DNA from: Crotophaga sulcirostris | Taxonomy: Eukaryota > Chordata > Aves > Cuculiformes > Crotophagidae | Length of the DNA stretch: 64,000 nucleotides | Assembly (NCBI GenBank): GCA_013397455.1 | Contig: VYZB01000219.1 | Location: 927,403 to 991,402, forward strand | Reading direction: 5' to 3' | Shown here: piece after piece, positions 44,162 through 56,371 of the stretch | How positions within the stretch are numbered: the stretch's first letter is position 1 | Layout: every line of letters starts with the position of its first letter | Notes under the pieces: generated by a model | Database searches by the model: none | What the model saw: only the letters and a program-made list of their open reading frames with translations | Told to the model about the DNA's origin: nothing | Program-made: the position numbers and the translations under genes

Positions 44162-44254
44162 TTTGAGGTGACATTGGATGGCACTTCGTTAGCACAGGAA
44201 AGGAGTGTCCCGTTGTGGAGGGTCACTTGTCCAGGGCAGGATTCAGCTGTGTAA
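44162..44254 (+). other. Candidate 3' exon start after a strong acceptor (weak)
   Basis: A very good acceptor (long T/C tract, then GGCAG at 44157-44161) is followed by 30 open codons from 44162, FEVTLDGTSLAQERSVPLW and on, to TAA at 44252. The other two frames stop almost at once. No matching donor or polyadenylation signal is obvious close by. The peptide is unrecognised. It might be a terminal coding exon, a non-coding RNA exon or chance. Confidence 0.2.
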
Positions 44255-44694
44255 TTCTTTGTCTCTGCTTGACCCCGAGTGGTAGAAAAAAATGAGAATT
44301 ACAGCTCTTGCATGGTGGAAGGGATGAACATCCAGCCCAGTCCTGTCCCTGTGTTGTTTACTGAATGCTAAATCATTAATCCAATGCCTGATGAAAGTGG
44401 TGGTCACAGCCCAGATGTTGCAGGTGATCCGCACATGGGTTGCTCCCAAAAAAGCACTCATGCCTGTTTCTCAGCCCACGACATCTCCTTCAGCTCCAGA
44501 AGACCTGTGACTACCTGCTGCCTGTGCAACCCTTGGCAAGGACTGAGGAGTGACTGTCACATGTGACCACAGTGTGGCAGTCCCACTTTTCCTACTGAAG
44601 TGGGACACACCTGGAGCTCCCTAGCAGGAGCTGAGAGGGGAGAAGATGAGATAATGTCCTGGTTTCCAAAGGTTGTTCAATGAGCTGGAACTCT
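44255..44694. other. Unique DNA
   Basis: No feature is recognised between the acceptor-like site and the long CR1 copy. Confidence 0.5.
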
Positions 44695-45708
44695 AAAATG
44701 GTCTGGGTGCACCCACACTTTGGGTTAAGTGATGTCCCTCAGGAATCCATACGAGGATCAGTACTGTCTGGTATCTTCATCAATGGCACAGAAAGTGGTA
44801 TCAAGAGCATGGTCAGTGAGATTTCAGATGATACTGAACTGTGTGGTGCAGTTCACATTCCTCAGGGGAGGAATACCACCCAGAGGGACCTGGACAACCT
44901 TGAGAAGTGGGCCATGTGAACTTCATGAGCTTCAACAAGGGCAAGGTCCTGTAGATGGGTTGGGACAACCCCCAGTGTTTATACAGACTGGGGAATGAAA
45001 GACATGAGAGCAGCCCTGAGCAGAAAGACTTGTGGGTGCTGGTGGATGAAAAGCTGGACATGATCAGCAATGTGTGCTCACAGGCCAGAAAGCCAAACCT
45101 TGTCCTGGGCTGCATCCAAAGCAGTGGGATCAGCAGGGTGAGGGAGGGGATTCTGCCCCTCTGCTCTGCTCTGGTGAGACCCCACCTGGAACCCTGTGTC
45201 CAGTTCTGGATTCCTCAGCACAGGAAGGACATGGAGCTGTTGGAGTGAGTCCAGAGGAGGCAACAAAAATGATCAGAGTGATGGAACATCTCTCCTATCA
45301 TGAAAGACTGAGAGAGTTGGGGTTGTTCAGTCTGGAGGAGAGAAGGCTCCAGGGAGACCTTAGAGCAGCCTCCAGTACTGAAAGGGGGACGGTAAGAATG
45401 ATGGGGACAGACTTTTTTGTGAGGGATAGGACACAAGGAAATGGTTTTAAACTGAAAGAGAAGAGATTCAGAGTAGATACAAGGAGGAAATATTTTCCTT
45501 TGAGGGTGGTGAGGCCCTGGTACAGGTTGCCCGGAGAGGTGGTCGATGCCCCATCCCTGGAAACATTCAGGGACAGGTTGGACAGAGCTCTGAGCAACCT
45601 GATCTCACTGAAGTTGTCCCTGCTCATTGCAAGGGGGTTGGAATAGACGACCTTTAAAGGTCCTTTCTAACCCAAATCCATGTGTGATTCTATGGTTTTA
45701 TGATTCTA
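44695..45708 (+). mobile_element. Longest CR1 LINE fragment, type A relative with distinct 3' end
   Basis: About 1 kb. It starts before motif B of the reverse transcriptase, keeps the complete C-terminal part of ORF2 and the 3' region, and ends GTGATTCTATGGTTTTATGATTCTA. Its 3' end differs from type A: it reads GGTGGTCGATGCCCCATCCC and GAGCAACCTGATCTCACTGA instead of the diagnostic word. It may be a source or sister subfamily. Confidence 0.95.
44705..45247 (+). pseudogene. CR1 reverse-transcriptase relic (motif B onward)
   Basis: DVPQESIRGSVLSGIFING aligns with motif B, with the usual PQG changed to PQE. SGIKSMVSEISDDTEL aligns with the catalytic box and keeps both aspartates. TQRDLDNLEKWAM follows, then a stop and frameshift near 44919. 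The C-terminal part resumes in another frame from 44955 (LYRLGNERHESS, then [15 protein letters not shown], then RKDMELLE) until TGA at 45246. The N-terminal half and endonuclease are absent, so no active protein is possible. Confidence 0.87.
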
Positions 45709-46683
45709 AGACAGACCCCACCAATTTCATTTGTTAAACCTGACAGCAAGACTTTCCCCTGCCTATTTTTGCTTCCCACTGAAATGACAATGCAACTTAT
45801 GGTTGGTCAGCATTGGAGCACTTGGCTTGCCTTAACATGAAGTTACTAAGTACCTGGGAATATCTCCTGCTCCTCCTGATGACAGCAGGACCATTACCTT
45901 CATTTTGCTGCAATCAGTTACTCCACTTCAAAGTGACTGGAAACACCAGCATGTGCTGGTCATGCTTTACAGCCACTTTGCATCAAAGTGAACGGCTCCA
46001 CAATGGTGAACTGATGGATAGGTGAGGCTGTTAAAATTATTTAGTGTAAGCTAGTAAGCAGAGCAACGTGAGAATGAAGTCTTTGAGAACAGATTTTCCA
46101 GAACAGCTCCCCTCATGAACTTTCAGGTCCAGAACAAAGAGCTGCTTAACTCTGAAATAATTACCTTAATTATTTTCAATGACTCCTTTCTCAAATTTTG
46201 AGAAGTGTCTAAAAATTGTGCTTGTCCCCGTCACCCTGATGAGCTCAGAGTTTCATGAAATTCAGAGTAGATGAAGTTACTAACTCCCCCAGGCAGCCTG
46301 CTTACTTTTTAATCCATTTACAGTGTTTTGATTCCATGGTGATAAGGACTTTATAAATGCTAATTGATAAATGAGATAGAGTTTATGTTGGCTCATACAG
46401 GACAGAAATAGTCAAATGCATACAAAATTGCTATTATTTAAAAAGTTGACAAGACTTTCCATGCCGAAGTCACTGCAGCAAATAAACCCAGGGAAAACAC
46501 ATCCATCGACGTGTTATCAGCGAACGCTGAGCATCTGGGTTCGCAGGCTCACGCCAGCCTTGTGAGGATGGAAGGCTGGGAAACCACTGAGGAATCGAGA
46601 AACAGCTGTCAGATGTCTCATCATTAGTATGAGCAGCGTCACACACTTTCATCTCTCCTTCTCTTTTCTTTCATTCCTTTCCA
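45709..46683. other. Unique AT-rich DNA, possibly conserved
   Basis: No gene or repeat is recognised. The part at 46030-46460 is AT-rich with many TAAT and ATTA cores (for example AATAATTACCTTAATTATTT at 46158-46177) and looks like developmental enhancer DNA in composition only. Confidence 0.35.
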
Positions 46684-47178
46684 GCACAGCACAGGAAGGA
46701 CATGGAGCTGTTGGAGCGAGTCCAGACGAGGCCACGGAGATGATCCAAGGGCTGGAGCATCTCCTGGATGAGGACAGGTTGAAAGAGTGGGGGTTGTTCA
46801 GCCTGGAGAAGAGAAGGCTGTGGGGAGACCTTAGAGCAGCCTCCAGTACTGAAAGGGGCTCCAGGAAAGCTGGGGAGGGGCTCTTGATCAGGGAGTGCAG
46901 AGACAGGATGAGGGGGAAAGATTTTGAGCTGCAAGAGGGGAGATTGAGATGAGATCTTAGGGAGAAATGTTTTGCTGTGAGGGTGGGGAGGCCCTGTTCC
47001 AGGTCTCCCAGAGCAGTGGTGGCTGCCCCATCCCTGGAGGTGCTCAAGTCCAGGTTGGATGGGGTTTGATCCCTCTGATCCAGTGGGAGGTGTCCCTGCC
47101 CATGGCAGGGGGTTGGAACTGGATGGTATTTACGGTCCCTTCCAACCCAAACCATTCCATAATTCTGTGACTCTATGA
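46684..47178 (+). mobile_element. CR1 LINE 3' fragment, type A
   Basis: Starts GCACAGCACAGGAAGGACAT in the ORF2 C-terminus and is intact through the 3' region to CCATAATTCTGTGACTCTATGA. It is very close in wording to the copy at 59.7 kb over several hundred bases. Confidence 0.96.
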
Positions 47179-48578
47179 ATTTCCAAAATAAAAAATCAGC
47201 CTATTCATACCTGGAGGCTCTGGTTCTATTTTACATGTTCTGATGGAGTTTTCTTCAAATCCCTCCAGAGACTGCAATCACCTGATCCTTGTTCAGTGAG
47301 ATATGTGATGGCTGTCACTCAGGACGGATGGCATTCCAGAACCCCAGCAGTGCATGGATGCTCCCAGCACCAGAGCCCCCAGTCCCTGGAAAGCACCAGC
47401 ATCAGTACCACAGGGAGCCTGGGAGGCAAGCAGCCTGTAGACCCTTTATATAAGGCTTCCTTCCTTTTTCCTTTTATTGTCTAGCCAAGCCTAGCTGTCT
47501 CTTAAGCCCATGTGAACAAAGACTCCCTGATGCTGGAGTGTGTCAGCAGAAGTATACATCAGTCCATTTTTTCCTATCTGTGGAGAATGCAACGCTCTCT
47601 GCCTTGTTTTCTCTCTCATTCTGGTCCTGCACCAGGCGATAGATTGCCTTTGTCGCTTTTTAGCTGCAGTCTCTTGCTGGAGCCATGGCATAAAAAAATA
47701 GAAGTTATATTCACGTCTTAGTCCTGTTGTACAATTCCCTTTCTCTGCAAGATACGGGCAGAGCACAACGTGTGCAGCAGCCTCCAGACATCGGGTTGGG
47801 GAGCCAGAATGGCGCTGCTGCTATTTTTGCCAACTGCTGACATTAGTCACACTAGAAAGGAAAAGCTCCCTCTCACCTCGCTGTAAAAACTGGTAGGATG
47901 CTGGGCAACCAGAGCTGACCAAGTATCCCCAGGAAAGGCCCTGCTTTTGGCTGAGCATAATAGGGATCTGGTCACAGCATAGCCAATGTGGACCAGGTTG
48001 TCCACTGTAAAAAAAGCCACTTTCTTGCTCAGTGGATGTGGGTCTGCACGTCCCCAGTGTTCCACTTGCCCCACTGAAAAAAGGGAACGACTGCAGCCCC
48101 GTGGTGTGGGCACATCGCCTACAGGGCCATGCAGAGCAGAAGCATGAATGACACACAAAGGGTCAAGGACCAAACAGACAGCAGATGGACAGAAGACCTT
48201 ATATTTCCAAAAATTAAGGTTGAAACTTTTGCTTTTACCTCCCAGTGAGTCCCTGAAGGTTTAGTTTATGGTGAAGTGCATTGGAGACATTTTATACATA
48301 ACTGTAAGTGGTAATAAAGCATGTTGTATTGCTACAAGACATAGTAATAAACAACCTCTGGCTATCTATCAGTCTAAAAGACCCCATTAGGATTTATTAA
48401 AATTTCTCTTAATCATTTAGAGTTGCCTTTCTGTACCTAAAAGCCTGCGAGCAGGCAGCTTCGAACAAAAAGCCAGCACAGAAAGACACATTGGGAAGAC
48501 AGTTTGTTAGGAACCCCATAGTCATGAGCAGCAAAGACACACGTGTGTTTTAGAGGGCATGAGTTTGCTGCAATGGTA
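47179..48578. other. Unique DNA, no gene seen
   Basis: No gene or repeat family is recognised. Overlapping open frames around 47500-48170 carry no recognisable features. Confidence 0.5.
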
Positions 48579-49185
48579 TCATAGAATCATAGAATGTCCT
48601 GAGTTGGAAGGGAACCACAAGGATCCTCTAGTCCAACTCCTGTCCCTGCACAGGACAACCCCAACATTCACACCGTGGGGCTGAGGGCATTGGTGAAGTG
48701 CTTCTGGAATATTGTCAGGCTGTGACTGCTTCCCTGGGATCTGTTCCAGTGCTGCACCACCCTCTGGGGTAAGAACCTTCTCTTAATTTCCAACCTATCC
48801 CTCCCCTGGCCCATCTTCCTGCCATTCCCTTAGGTCCTGTCATTTGTCACCAGAAAGAAAATCAGTGCCTGCTCCTCCTCTTCCTCCTCTGTAAGGAAGC
48901 TGCAGATCATGACAAGGTTTCCTCTCAGTCTACTCTTCTCCAGTCTGAACAGATCAAGTGTCTTCAGCCGCTCCTCATATGGTTTCCCCTCTAAACTCTT
49001 CACCAAATATGTGGCCTCCTCTGGACACTCCCCAGTAACTTTAGATCAATTTTATCCTGTGGTACCCAGAACACCAGTGCTCAAGGTGGGGCTGCACCAA
49101 TGCAGAGCATCGTGGGACAATCCTCTCCCTGAACTAGCTGGTGATGTTGTTGTTCTGGTTGCACCTCAGGTTTTCTGCAGTGCCC
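48579..49185 (-). mobile_element. CR1 LINE 3' fragment, type B, long
   Basis: Begins TCATAGAATCATAGAATGTC and CTGAGTTGG, passes the type B region and CAGTCTACTCTTCTCCAGTC, and continues through the ORF2 C-terminus into ATCCTGTGGTACCCAGAACA and beyond. It is the longest type B copy here; the upstream edge near 49185 is blurred by decay. Confidence 0.94.
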
Positions 49186-51335
49186 GTGTCAGTCAGGAGG
49201 AAGAAGCAGCCACCACCAGCATGCTGGGAGGTTGTCGATGCAAACCCGCTGCAAATGCATCTCACCTGCAGCTGTGACGTCACCAAATACCAGCTGATGC
49301 TCCAGTTACTGCTTCCGCACAGCAGAACCAGTCATCTCTACCTTGTTTGTTTATAGAAATTGCTAAAATTACTGCTGTTAATAGGATCTGGGGAAGAGCC
49401 ACATGCAGCAATTATCCCGGCTTACTGCAATTGACTGAGGTTGTCCAAAAATCACTAAGACAAAGAAAATCTCCCCCTGCCATTAATTCTCTTGTAGTCT
49501 AGACAAGATCTCACAACGCATATTCCCATGACCGTGCAGTTCTGCACTGTTGCTCAAAGACTGAATAATTGTAAACAGTCCATCAAATTCCAGATTGTAT
49601 CCCCTCTGCCATTTTCAGAGGTCTTTATGATGTTTGAGTTACTGAAAGTAGAGAAACATGAAGAGGAAAACATCATCTGGGGCCAGACTTTGGCCTGGAG
49701 GATTCCAGTGGCACCTGAAGGGTTTCAAGTCTCCACACAAGCACTGTTTCTTGCATAAAGCTATGCACTTTGTTACCTACAAACTGAGCAGATCAGTGGA
49801 TGTTTGCTGACCCCAAAATGCAGTGAGACAACAGGAACAGAACCAGCAGAACTGCACTAGTGACTGTCTAACAAAATGTATTTTATCAAGAGTCGTTCTT
49901 TGGCCAACTACACAAATACTGAGCTGGGAAAGGGAAACCAATGCAGCTACCAAGAAACTTCTTCACAACATCTACTGAAATGAGCTGCCAAAGTCTGGCA
50001 AGGACTGCTCTGACCAAGCAAATGCACTTTCTCAGCAGAGAGAGCCAGCCAATATGTTTTACTTGGAAACCAGGCATCAGGTAGGTGCGTGGTCAATCTG
50101 GTGCAAGGGCACTCTTCAGCAAGGAGACACTGAAACTCAAGTTGAAGACAGTGAAAAAAACAAAGCCTTATGCTTTTGAAGGTCCTGAAAATATAGTGAT
50201 ACATTTCTCAAGAAAGAAGTGTTAGCCTGGCAAAGGAAACAGCAAATGCCCTTTCTGGCAGGAGTTTTGGTCAGGATATAACTGAAGATCTTGCAGAAAC
50301 TTCAAATTATGAAATATTTGTTTTGAGGAACAGATGACATCCAAAGCAATATTAAAGGAAAATCAGATCCTTCGCTCATTTTCTCTCTCACCAACCCAGG
50401 TGGAGAGCAGCAGGCATTGCCAATATTGATTTAGCAGGAAGGACTTCAGATGTGTTTGAGAGTTTGCTTGGCTAAGATTTTTTCCTCTGATTTTGACATA
50501 ATATGCACCGAAATACAAGCAATCTGTATTAGGTAGAGATCTAGCAGTTTCCCTCCACTCCTACACTGACAAAAGCTGATTTTTGGAAGTATCTGCTGGT
50601 AATCAGAGCTGATGGTTTGCAGGTGAAAACAGATGTTGTTCTGTGATACCCACAGGATCTGCCTTTGCTCACGGCATTGTACGAAGGCTAAATCCCATCA
50701 CAAATGCTACATAAGGTCTCTTTCTTCCCTAAGGCTGCTGGGCAGGGAAGTTCATCAAATGAGCAGCTGCACCCCACTGCACAGTGGGTGGTGGGTCCTT
50801 TGCATTCATGGTGAGTCCCACCAGTAGCTGGGAGACTTCAAGAAGACTCATGTCATTGTGTATGTAGGTCTTGCTCTGAACAAGGGACCTTCAGTCTGTG
50901 ACTCAATCCAGTGTTGCCATCGTGAATAGGGGAGCACTGGTGGGAGCATTTGCACCAGCAAGTTTCCCCATGACACGAGGAGAGAGGAGATTTCTGCAGC
51001 CACCACAGAGCTGTAAGAGCGGGATGTAGGGGTGATGATGTCCCTCCTTGGTTCAGTCTGCATGGAGGTGCCAACCACATTGGAGGGAGCATGCTGCTTC
51101 TTACGGGGAGAGCAGCCAGTGCCTCCTCGGGGTGAAGGACCCTGTGATGACTTCCAAGAGTCCAGGTGCCTCCATCGTCATTAGAGAAGAAAAGGGGTAA
51201 TCTCTGCCTGATGAGGAGGACCAGATTTACAGTAAAGTCACTTGGAAACCCAACCTTTGATGTCTCCGAGCCAAAACAATTTTGCAATAACTACTGCCTC
51301 ATCTTAGGAAACATGTGACCTCTGCTTGTGAAAGC
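49186..51335. other. Long unique DNA, no gene seen
   Basis: No gene or repeat family is recognised over 2.1 kb. The largest frame, 144 codons on the minus strand at 50853-51287, has no recognisable domain. Confidence 0.5.
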
Positions 51336-51550
51336 TCACAGTATCACAGTATTACAAGGTTAGAAAGGACCTCCGAGATCATTGAGTCCAACCTATAGCC
51401 TAACACTAACACAAATTCATCATCTAAACCATGGCACTGAGTCCCTCATCCAATCTCCTCTTAAACACCTCCAGGGTTGGCGACTCCACCACCTTCCTGG
51501 GCAGCACATTCCAATGGCCAATCACCCTTTCAATGAAAGCTCCTTACTTT
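51336..51550 (-). mobile_element. CR1 LINE 3' fragment, type D
   Basis: The tail reads TCACAGTATCACAGTATTAC, then AAGGTTAGAAAGGACCTCCG and CATTGAGTCCAACCTATAGC. It matches the 21.6-kb copy in order and wording but has a longer body (to TCACCCTTTCAATGAAAG). Confidence 0.92.
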
Positions 51551-51915
51551 TCTTTTCCCTTTCCCATGGAAACATCCTTCTTCCCAGGGATGAGTGGGCT
51601 GCTGCAGCTGGCCAGATGCGGAGGTGTGTGCTGCCTCTCTGCAGTTCATGCCTGCCCCTGTACATTCCAGGGTTTTCTTGGCATGGTGCTGCATTGCAAA
51701 TCTCCGTTAGGAGCATGGCGTTAGTGCTGTGGCTCTGTGGGGAGCGCAAGTGCTACAATTCCCCCAGCCATTAGTGGGTGACAGTTCTGATAAATCAACT
51801 GTTTCATCATAAACATGTGCGCTCAACATTAACTCTACATGTACCCAGTGCTGGGTGAAGGGATTATTACTCATCAGGAAAGAGACAGCCTGGAACAGGA
51901 TGATCCTCAGCTAAT
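51551..51915. other. Unique DNA
   Basis: No feature is recognised. Confidence 0.5.
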
Positions 51916-52053
51916 CCCCATCCCTGGAGGTGTTCAAGGCCAGGTTGGATGGGGCTTTGATCCCCCTGATCCAGTGGGAGGTGTCCCTACCCATGGCAGG
52001 GGGTTGGAACTGGATGGACTTTGAGGTCCCTTCCAGCCCAAACCATTCTATGA
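51916..52053 (+). mobile_element. Short CR1 LINE 3' end, type A
   Basis: Only about 138 bp: starts CCCCATCCCTGGAGGTGTTC, keeps CCCTGATCCAGTGGGAGG at about 51963-51980, and ends AACCATTCTATGA. It has few changes compared with other type A copies. Confidence 0.96.
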
Positions 52054-52205
52054 AATCCCCCTTTGGAGCTGCCACGTCCCTGCCCTGGCTCATGCACATG
52101 CACACACACATGTGCCTGGCCACATGATGACACCAACATGCACATACAACATAATGTGTATCCCCACACACCCACATACACAGCAGAGACACACACACCT
52201 ATGTG
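52054..52205. repeat. CA-rich imperfect simple repeat
   Basis: Dense CACA, CATGCACATG and CCACACACCC words from 52088 to 52200. It lies right after the short CR1 copy, as at 8.5 kb. Confidence 0.7.
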
Positions 52206-54854
52206 GGCTTCGTGTATGGCCAGGCACCCCAGACATCCATGCAGATACACTCCACGATGCCCAGGCAAGGGACAAATCCCATCTCTTTCCATGCTGTGTT
52301 CCCAGTTGTGTGGTCCTTAGAGCTTCCAGCCCCCTACACAGTTGACTGAGAGGGCAGGAAGCACTCAGCAGCCCCAAACACAGAACCATGTGTGTGCTTG
52401 GTGCCTTCTTCATGCCCCCATCCCTGGGAGTGGTGGGCATGATTTTCTTCTCCAAGGCAGGGTGGTCAGCGTGAATAACCCTTCTTGGTTTCCAATCTCT
52501 CTATCCACCTGCACCCAGCTTGTTGGACTGACTGACAAACAGTTTTTTTTTTTAGTGTCACAGCTGCACATCAAACTTTGCAAAATGGGAAAACCCAATG
52601 CCTTGCAGATGGGAGCAAATTGAGGACAGGGAGCAGGAACTGACCTTTACCTGCTGTGCTTCTCAGTGTCAGGGCATGATAACTGTCTGCTCATGCAAAG
52701 AAAGAGGGCTCCTGGTGAGCCAATGCTGAAGTGAGCGTTTGTGGTCCCAAAGCTGTGCCCACCCTGAGCTGCCATGGCTGATGGGGACAATTCCATGGAT
52801 CACCACTGGGGCTGCAAAGCAGAGTGCTGCTTCAGCCTGGGCAGTCTGGGATACTTAGTCCAGGCTTGGGCCAGGAATAAAGAACAGTGGAGAATGTAGC
52901 ATTGGGATGCAGCAGAGCCTGCGGCCAAACTGGATCTTCAGGTAACACATACAGGGAGCCACTGTACACAGATGCCACGTACCCAGGAGACTGGGCGAAG
53001 GCTGAGGGCCACCATGTGTACCTCCCCTGACCTCCCTGCACACAGCCTGCTGTGTCTGGGGTAGAAGACCACTGCCACACCACGAGTGGAACCAAGGTAG
53101 CAGCCCAAAGGCCCATAAATCACCGCATCTCTCTGTGCATTGTGGCAACTCCTCATTTAGTGTATGTATGTATTTGTGTATTCCTTCTGACATTTTTATT
53201 ATTATGAGATAGTTCCCCTGAAGGGGGATGAATAATGAAAATGCAGCCTTTGGATGTAGGGAAGTAGGGAGGCAGAGACTGACTGCTCTGCCTAAAGACA
53301 CCTTGCTGCAGCACACATCTCCTTCCCACACACCGTTGTCCCCCCTGCCCAGAGCCAGCAGCACTTCTCCCTCCCCTCCTTCCACAGAACGCTGGCACAT
53401 CACATCTGCTCTTCCCTTGCCGTCCCTTCAGTGAACTCTGGGGTCACTTCTCCTGCCTCCAGACCCTGCTATCAGCACCTCCTCCAGAAAGGCGCTCATG
53501 GGCATTTGGTCTCCTCTGCTGGCCCTCCTACCTGAGCACCTGATGCTGTGTTAAGGGCATGGACTGGGGACAAGGGGATTTCTTTGCAGGCTGCCAGAGG
53601 TGATGTTTGCCAAGGGGGTATTTTTGAGGGCAAAGAGTGGTGGGTTGTGACATCCCATCAAGATGTCCTGTGTGGATTTCTGGGAAGTCTTGGAAAGCTT
53701 CAAACACATAAGAGAAGTGTGGTCGTGCTCGTAGTCAGGGCTAGGTTGGGCTCTGCTGTGGCCAGGGGCAGGGGTGTAGGGTGGATGGGGAGAATAACTG
53801 TCCCCATAGGCTATTGTTAGGGGAACCTTCCCCAGGCACTGTGGTTGGGAGGACTGATGCCTTGGGCTGGGTTTGGAGATCAGAAAAAATCAACAGTAAC
53901 GGTTTCCGTGGCAACCCTGACATGGAGCTAGAAGCAAGCACCATGGCCCCCATCACTGCAGACATGTGGGAAGGCCTCGCATGGATCATGTTTTCTAGAC
54001 AAAATGCTGTCCCCATCATTGTCTGGCACTGGGTGAGAGGTTGGAGACCTGTAGGCTTAAGCCAATTCCATGAAAGAGAGGATGTGGTGCTGGAGTCATC
54101 CATCCCATCTCATCTCATGCCATCATCTGTCAAATCTGTAGTCCAGACTCCCCTGCAGGGTGGGGTGCTGCTCTCCCCTTTTCCCACCCTGCAACCTAGG
54201 GGGATTGGAAACCTGTGGACCTTCCCAGGGCAGCTGGAATGGATGGAGGGCTGTGCTGTGAAATCCTGTGGCCACAGAGATCAATAGCACAACATAAAGC
54301 CATTTATATCACTATAAAGAGAGCATACAGACTAGAATTAGTTACACTAAAATGTCTGTGGTGGAGTATTAATTGGGTTACTAAATATGTCACTGCAAAT
54401 GTGTTTTATAGGCAGCATAAATTCCTGTATTAATAAGGAACATTTCTGGTCCTCTCTGTGGCTGCCCATCACAGCGTGAATGCTGCCGACACAGGGCTCC
54501 CCTCACCAGGTGTGCAGAAGGCACCGGATAGGCGATGCTGCCAGGCTCCTTTTGTGCCACATCCCTGGCAAGTCTGGACTTGGCTGATGGCAACACCCTC
54601 TGTTCTCCTGTAGGGAGCAGAGGCAAAACTCAGTCCCAGGGCCAGGAATAGTGGCAGGTCAGAATCTACCCTTCTCCCTCATTGGGATGAGGGTAGATGG
54701 TATTGGGGTGATAAACCAGGTGCCCTTTGCAAGGGAAAATGAAGATGTGCATGGGATCTGGAGGGGTTTTGGCATTCCCCATGCAGTGGGAAGCACAGAC
54801 AATGATGTTGTGGACTGCTTGCATGTGTAGGAAACATCAGTGCAATGGGAACTG
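52206..54854. other. Long unique DNA, GC-moderate
   Basis: No repeat family or gene is recognised. Several overlapping open frames (up to 182 codons, minus strand 52855-53403; 168 codons, plus strand 53781-54287) have no recognised domain and coexist with frames on the other strand. Confidence 0.5.
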
Positions 54855-54894
54855 GACAAGGGTTGTGGTCCCTTGGCAAGGGTTGTGGTCTCTG
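54855..54894 (+). repeat. 20-bp tandem duplication
   Basis: GACAAGGGTTGTGGTCCCTT is followed at once by GGCAAGGGTTGTGGTCTCTG; the two units share 17 of 20 bases. A small local duplication. Confidence 0.85.
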
Positions 54895-55944
54895 GACATC
54901 GTGGTTGGGCTGCTGAATTGGGCCCTTCAGAGACAGAGGCTGTAGGACCTTATACCACCAGAGATCTAGCCATCCAATTAGGTGCAGATACACAAGCACT
55001 GGGTGTAATTCTGGACCTCACCCTATTGCTTTGCTTTACTTGCCCCATTTCAGCACTGCTCCTGCTGTCCTTGTACATCTGCTGCTATCAAATGCTTGTT
55101 TAAACAGAGACATTCAACTTTCCGGTTGCTTCAGATTGTTTTTTGTTCTTACAGTGAAAATGTTAAAAAAAAAAAGAAAAATGTAAGCCTTCCCAGCAAT
55201 GTGAGCTCCTTCCTCTGTGCTGCCCAAGGGGCTCCTGTCGGCACTTGCACCAGCAGTTGGCGAGTTGAGTCTCCTCTGTAAGTCACCCTGCCCATGGCTG
55301 TTGTGGGGTGGTCACAGAAGGGAAGCAATCCTCGTTTTACATGAAATATTTAACTGTATCTCAGTTACAGCTGGCGTACATCCACTGCAAACAAACAGCC
55401 GTGGAAGAGCCGAACTGTCAGTAAATGCCTACAAAAAGAAGAGAGAAAAACACAGCTTTCAACATTAAAAATATCACTGCAACTTGCTCCTTTTAGGTTA
55501 AAGAGACTCTAAGGGCAAGACTTTAACCCTTCAGCCCTGTTGCTCAGAGACGTTTTGGACAAGCACATATAGAAAGTGCAGTTATTGAATTAGTGAGGCT
55601 GGATTTTGATTTTGGGGGTTGTTTTTTATTGTGAAACAAATGAAGACAGAAGCAAATAGACATGAGGCAAGAAAAGGGCACAGAGAAAAAGGTAAAAATA
55701 TCATTTCCCATATACTTTGGCTTAGTTGCTGAAAAATGTCAAGTCTACAACCTGCTCTTGTTTCAGATTTGAGAGGAAAGCTTTGGCAGAAGGCTGGCAG
55801 CAGCCAGCGCATTTACCATGGGATCCAAGCCAGATGTTTCTTAGGGAGGCAAATGAGATGACAGGAAGAAGCACAGGAGATAATCTGTGGATGAAGAGGT
55901 GTGCACAATAAAGGGCTGGCAGCGAGGACCTTATGCCAAGTTGG
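54895..55944. other. Unique DNA, no gene seen
   Basis: No feature beyond an A-rich run at about 55164-55176 is recognised. Confidence 0.5.
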
Positions 55945-56371
55945 TCATAGAATCATTGAATGGTTTGGGCTGGAAGGGACCGTAAAGACCATCCAGTTCC
56001 AACCCCCTGACATGGGCAGGGACACCTCCCACTGGATCAGGGGGATCAAAGCCACATCCAACCTGGTCGTGAGCACCTCCTGGGATGGGGCAGCCACCAC
56101 TGCTCTGGGCAACCTGGGCCAGGGCCTCCCCACCCTCACAGGAAAATATTTCTTCCTAAGATCTCATCTCAATCTTCCCTCTTTCAGCTGAAAACCGTTC
56201 CCCCTCATCCTGTTCCTGCACTCCCCGATCAAGAGCCCCAGCTTTCCTGGAGCCCCTTTCAGTACTGGAAGCTGCTCTAAAGTCTCCCCACAGCCTTCTG
56301 TTCTCCAGGATGAACAACTTCAACTCTTTCAGCCTATCCTCATATGGGAGGTTCTTCAGCTCCTTGGCTCA
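55945..56371 (-). mobile_element. CR1 LINE 3' fragment, type A
   Basis: Begins TCATAGAATCATTGAATGGT and is intact through the diagnostic complement and CTGCACTCCCCGATCAAGAG. It shows a small loss of about 10 bp before CAGCTTTCCTGG and ends in the CTCATATGGGAGGTTCTTCA region. Confidence 0.95.
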
